Both the position numbers and the translations under genes were made by a program. This document shows, piece after piece, positions 5,320 through 7,840 of a stretch of DNA of 7,840 nt. The DNA is taken from positions 1-7,840 of the forward strand of contig CABSLJ010000118.1 of assembly GCA_902478455.1 (NCBI GenBank), given 5' to 3'. Every line of letters begins with the position of its first letter. Within the stretch, counting starts at the first letter, position 1. The notes beneath the pieces are model-generated. The model was not told the origin of the DNA, did no database searches, and saw nothing but the letters and a program-made list of their open reading frames with translations. Source of the DNA: an uncultured Oscillospiraceae bacterium (lineage in GTDB: Bacteria; Bacillota; Clostridia; Oscillospirales; Acutalibacteraceae).

Positions 5320-7314
5320 TCATTTTCCCGCTTCCCCGCACAGCGCCAGAAAGGCGGCCTCGTCCAGAACCGGAACGCCGAGCTTTTCCGCCTTTTGCAG
5401 CTTGCTGCCGGCCTCTTCCCCGGCGAGGACGTAGCTCGTCTTTTTGGAGACGCTTGAGCTCACCTTGCCGCCCAGCCGTTCGATCAGCCGGGAAGCCTCG
5501 TCCCTGGTATAGCTCGGCAGCGTGCCGGTCAGCACAAAGGTCTTTCCGGCCAGCAGGTCGCTCCCACCCTCGTCTCTGTCCTCACTGAGCTTGAGGCCGA
5601 GCGAACGGAAATCGTCTATCAGCAATCTGGTCTGGGGCAGGGAAAAGAACTCCGCCACGCTCAGCGCCATGATTTCCCCGAAGCCGTCAATCGCGGCGAT
5701 CTTCTCCGCGCCCGCCGAGAAGATCGCTTCAATCTCCCCAAAGGACACGGCCAGCAGCTTGGCCGCCTTTTGGCCGATGTGGCGGATGCCGAGGGCGTAA
5801 AGAAAGCGCGCAAGACCGCTTTCCTTGGATTTTTCAAGCGCCTCCACGGCGTTCTGGGCCGACTTTTTCCCCATGCGCTCCAGATTTTCCAGCTGGGATG
5901 CCTCCAGGCGGTAGAGATCGGCCGGGGAGGACACCAGCCCCTCCCGCACCAGCTGATCGAGCAGCGCGGGGCCGAGGCCGTCCACGTCCATCGCATCCCG
6001 GGAGACAAAATGGATCAGATGGCGCATGAGCTGGGCCGGGCAGCGGGCGTTGTCGCACCGCAGGGCGGCTTCGTCCGGCGCGCGGTAGACAGGAGCGCCG
6101 CAGGAGGGACAGACCGCAGGCATCTGGAAGGGTTCTGAGCCGGACGCGTGGGAGACGACGGCGACCACCTCGGGAATGATTTCCCCCGCCTTGCGCAAAA
6201 CAACGCGGTCGCCGATGCGGATGTCCTTTTCGACGATGAAATCCTCGTTGTGCAAAGTGGCACGGCTGACCGTGGTGCCGGCGAGCAGCACCGGCGCAAA
6301 GCGGCCGGTCGGCGTCAGCACGCCCGTTCGGCCGACGTTGATCTCAATCTCCTCGAGCGTGGTTTCCTTTTCCTCCGGGGGATATTTGAAGGCCTCAGCC
6401 CAGCGCGGGAATTTGGCGGTGCTGCCCAAACGCTCGCGTTCCGTGAAGTCGTCCACCTTGACGACTGCGCCGTCGATCTGGCAGGGAAGGTTCCCCCGTT
6501 GCGCCCCGATGCGCTCAATTTCGGAAAGGACCTCTTCCATGGTGGAGAAGGTGTTGTAGAAGGGAAGCACCGGGAAGCCGAGCGACTTTAAGAAATCAAT
6601 CGATTCCTTATGCCCGTGCAGCGCTCTGCCTTCGATTCTCTGGATGTTGAAAACGAAGATATCGAGCTTTCGGCCGGCGGTGACAGCTGCGTCCTTCTGC
6701 CGCAGAGAGCCGGCCGCCGCGTTTCGGGGGTTCTTAAAAGGCTTTTGCTCATTCAACTCCTGCTCCTCCACAAGGGACAGAAAGCTTTCGTTGGACATAT
6801 AGACTTCGCCGCGCACCTCCAGGACGGGGAGCCGCTCCGGCAGGGTTTGCGGAATACCGCGGATGGTGCGCAGATTTTCGGTCACGTCTTCGCCGACGAG
6901 GCCGTCCCCACGGGTAGAGCCGCGCACAAAGAGGCCGTCTCGGTATTCGAGGGAGACCGAGAGCCCGTCGATCTTGGGCTCGACCACATAGAGAGGATCG
7001 GCTACCGCAGCGCGCACACGGCGGTCAAACTCAAACATCTCCTCTTCGGAAAAGGAGTCATGCAGGCTTTCCATAGGAACGGCGTGGCGGACCGGCTCAA
7101 ACTTTGCCGAGGCGCTTCCCCCCACGCGCCGGGTGGGAGAGTCGGCGTCTGCGAGCTCGGGGAAGTGCAGCTCCAGTGTTTCCAGCTGGCGCAGGAGCAT
7201 ATCGTATTCATAGTCGTCGATCTCCGGCGCGTCCTCGTCGTAATATTTTTTGTTGTGATAGCGGATTTGCTCGCGCAGCCGTTCGGCAAGCTGCGAGGCT
7301 TCCTTTGCGTTCAT
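5320..7314 (-). CDS. ligA: NAD-dependent DNA ligase LigA
   Basis: LigA seals nicks in duplex DNA during replication and repair, using NAD+ to form an enzyme-adenylate. The 664-residue length is normal and all domains are present. Domain Ia has HNKKYYDEDAPEIDDYEYD (20-38). The adenylation domain has the nucleophile K114 in KIDG (114-117), with later motifs CQIDGAVVKVDD (278-289) and FKYPPEE (309-315). The OB fold includes GRTGVLTPTGRFAPV (328-342). A zinc finger has C402, C405, C420 and C425. Helix-hairpin-helix repeats cover about 437-580, and a BRCT domain about 586-660, with GKTFVLTGTL at 590-599. The ATG start has AGGGGG eight bases upstream (7323-7328). It is bordered by its own extended -10 promoter and a hairpin before galK, so it is probably a single-gene unit. 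Nothing appears degraded. Confidence 0.99.
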   Translation of the reverse strand: MNAKEASQLAERLREQIRYHNKKYYDEDAPEIDDYEYDMLLRQLETLELHFPELADADSPTRRVGGSASAKFEPVRHAVPMESLHDSFSEEEMFEFDRRVRAAVADPLYVVEPKIDGLSVSLEYRDGLFVRGSTRGDGLVGEDVTENLRTIRGIPQTLPERLPVLEVRGEVYMSNESFLSLVEEQELNEQKPFKNPRNAAAGSLRQKDAAVTAGRKLDIFVFNIQRIEGRALHGHKESIDFLKSLGFPVLPFYNTFSTMEEVLSEIERIGAQRGNLPCQIDGAVVKVDDFTERERLGSTAKFPRWAEAFKYPPEEKETTLEEIEINVGRTGVLTPTGRFAPVLLAGTTVSRATLHNEDFIVEKDIRIGDRVVLRKAGEIIPEVVAVVSHASGSEPFQMPAVCPSCGAPVYRAPDEAALRCDNARCPAQLMRHLIHFVSRDAMDVDGLGPALLDQLVREGLVSSPADLYRLEASQLENLERMGKKSAQNAVEALEKSKESGLARFLYALGIRHIGQKAAKLLAVSFGEIEAIFSAGAEKIAAIDGFGEIMALSVAEFFSLPQTRLLIDDFRSLGLKLSEDRDEGGSDLLAGKTFVLTGTLPSYTRDEASRLIERLGGKVSSSVSKKTSYVLAGEEAGSKLQKAEKLGVPVLDEAAFLALCGEAGK

Positions 7315-7353
7315 CAGGATTTCCCCCTGTTCTTTTCTTCATACGTCCTTCCT

Positions 7354-7362
7354 ATTGTATCA
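7354..7362 (-). promoter_or_regulatory. Extended -10 promoter for ligA
   Basis: The minus strand reads TGa followed by TACAAT (-10 at 7354-7359). The -35 region is poor at 16-18 base spacing. Predicted transcription starts near 7347, about 33 bases before the ligA ATG. Read-through from the yunB-like gene is the alternative, since no clear terminator lies between them. Confidence 0.45.
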
Positions 7363-7437
7363 CAAACGGAATGGATTTCCTATGGAGACGCGGCAAAGAT
7401 ATGTGATTTCTAGACTCAAAGCTACAACCTGCTTTTG

Positions 7438-7800
7438 CTACTCGCCTTTCCGAAGCTGCGCGAAATCTGCTACGTCGGACGCGTTCGCGCCATCGAGACT
7501 GGCAAAGACCTCGGGCACGTCTCCCACGATGACCGTCTCCGCAACGGCGACGTTGGTGTCCACCTCTGTGGATACATTGTATCCGGGGATCAGGACGTAT
7601 ATACTCGTGTGTATTTCCAGGGAAATCTGATGCTTGCTCTGGTTGATGCCGGCCGTGGCAAGACTGCTCTTGAACTGGGAGGCCACGCTTCCTGCCAGCG
7701 TGACCTTGATGGGGATTTCCGGCCCCCTGTCCCGGAGGAGCTCAATCCCCAGCAGCGTACCGAGCGGGATGCGCAGGCTGCGCTCTCGGGTATCCTGCAG
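7438..7800 (-). CDS. yunB: Sporulation protein YunB-like, 5'-truncated at contig end
   Basis: The 120 genuine residues match the C-terminal half of the YunB family. Family-like segments are RIPLGTLLG near the left end, RGPEIPIKV, LAGSVASQFKSSLATAGINQ with the conserved AGINQ, HQISLEIH, and VAVAETVIVGDVP near the end. YunB is a membrane-anchored protein of the sporulation programme in Bacillota, expressed in the mother cell in B. subtilis; its biochemical role is not settled. The N-terminal part, including the expected membrane anchor, is missing because the genomic sequence stops at 7800. The frame continues to an apparent ATG at 7815, but those five codons (MYKRQ) are adapter sequence and not protein. 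The stop is TAG, 123 bases upstream of ligA on the same strand. The family call rests on recalled motifs and is fairly sure. Confidence 0.85.
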   Translation of the reverse strand: MQDTRERSLRIPLGTLLGIELLRDRGPEIPIKVTLAGSVASQFKSSLATAGINQSKHQISLEIHTSIYVLIPGYNVSTEVDTNVAVAETVIVGDVPEVFASLDGANASDVADFAQLRKGE

Positions 7801-7840
7801 CTGTCTCTTATACACATCTGACGCTGCCGACGATAGAGAG
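7801..7840. other. Nextera (Tn5) sequencing adapter remnant, not genomic
   Basis: Bases 7801-7819 read CTGTCTCTTATACACATCT, the 19-bp Tn5 mosaic end used in Illumina Nextera libraries. Bases 7820-7833 read GACGCTGCCGACGA, the reverse complement of the Read 1 side of that adapter. The last seven bases, TAGAGAG, may be part of an i5 index. This marks the true end of genomic sequence at 7800. Confidence 0.97.

Noticed and set aside
5129..5341. 71-residue N-terminal extension of galactokinase up to 5341
   Set aside because: It overlaps the end of ligA, crosses the galK promoter, has no resemblance to the family, and the ATG at 5128 has a good GGAGG site.
7217..7344. Small upstream frame starting at ATG 7344 and overlapping the ligA start
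   Set aside because: The predicted transcription start lies almost on its ribosome site, and its translation follows the ligA sequence out of frame with no sign of selection.
6610..7413. Plus-strand open frame of 267 codons opposite ligA
   Set aside because: It mirrors the ligA coding sequence and has no family resemblance.
7410..7437. Possible terminator after the yunB-like gene (AAAGC/GCTTT)
   Set aside because: The stem is only five pairs and no T-run follows.
7435..7821. Plus-strand open frame ending in LSLIHI
   Set aside because: It is antisense to the yunB-like gene, and its last residues are encoded by adapter sequence.

Overview
The window looks like the end of a draft contig from a GC-rich, spore-forming member of the Clostridia, of the Oscillospiraceae/Ruminococcaceae type. 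The reasons are: strong AGGAGG-type ribosome binding sites with TTG, GTG and ATG starts, a YunB-type sporulation protein, a MiaB/YlbF-family gene pair as in Bacillota, and Clostridia-style galactokinase and GtrA proteins. The lineage is inferred from gene content and protein character; there is no rRNA or other marker here to fix it.

Seven protein-coding genes all lie on the minus strand, so transcription runs from right to left. From the right edge: a 5'-truncated yunB-like sporulation gene (7438-7800); ligA, the NAD-dependent DNA ligase (5320-7314); galK, galactokinase (3836-5128); a small GtrA-family membrane protein (3182-3613); a family 2 glycosyltransferase-like protein whose DXD position is altered (2101-3066); miaB, the tRNA methylthiotransferase (539-1942); and a YlbF/YmcA (RicA/RicF)-type protein with a four-cysteine tail (18-422). 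No gene-free stretch exceeds 300 bases. The longest gaps (3614-3835 and 5129-5319) hold promoters and hairpins.

Transcription units can be partly read from the sequence. Extended -10 promoters precede ligA, galK, gtrA and miaB. Hairpin terminators follow the glycosyltransferase gene and galK; a wobble-containing hairpin follows ligA. The gtrA and glycosyltransferase genes probably form one unit for glycan transfer at the membrane. The miaB and ylbF-family genes form another, but with a terminator-like hairpin between them. ligA and galK appear to be single-gene units.

The last 40 bases (7801-7840) are not genomic. They match the Illumina Nextera (Tn5) transposase adapter read outward from a contig end. 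The genome sequence stops at 7800, so the apparent start of the yunB-like gene, encoding MYKRQ, is an artefact. I found no mobile element, CRISPR array, rRNA, tRNA or convincing new biological system. The more interesting biological points are the cysteine-tailed YlbF-family protein beside miaB and the glycosyltransferase without its expected metal-binding motif.
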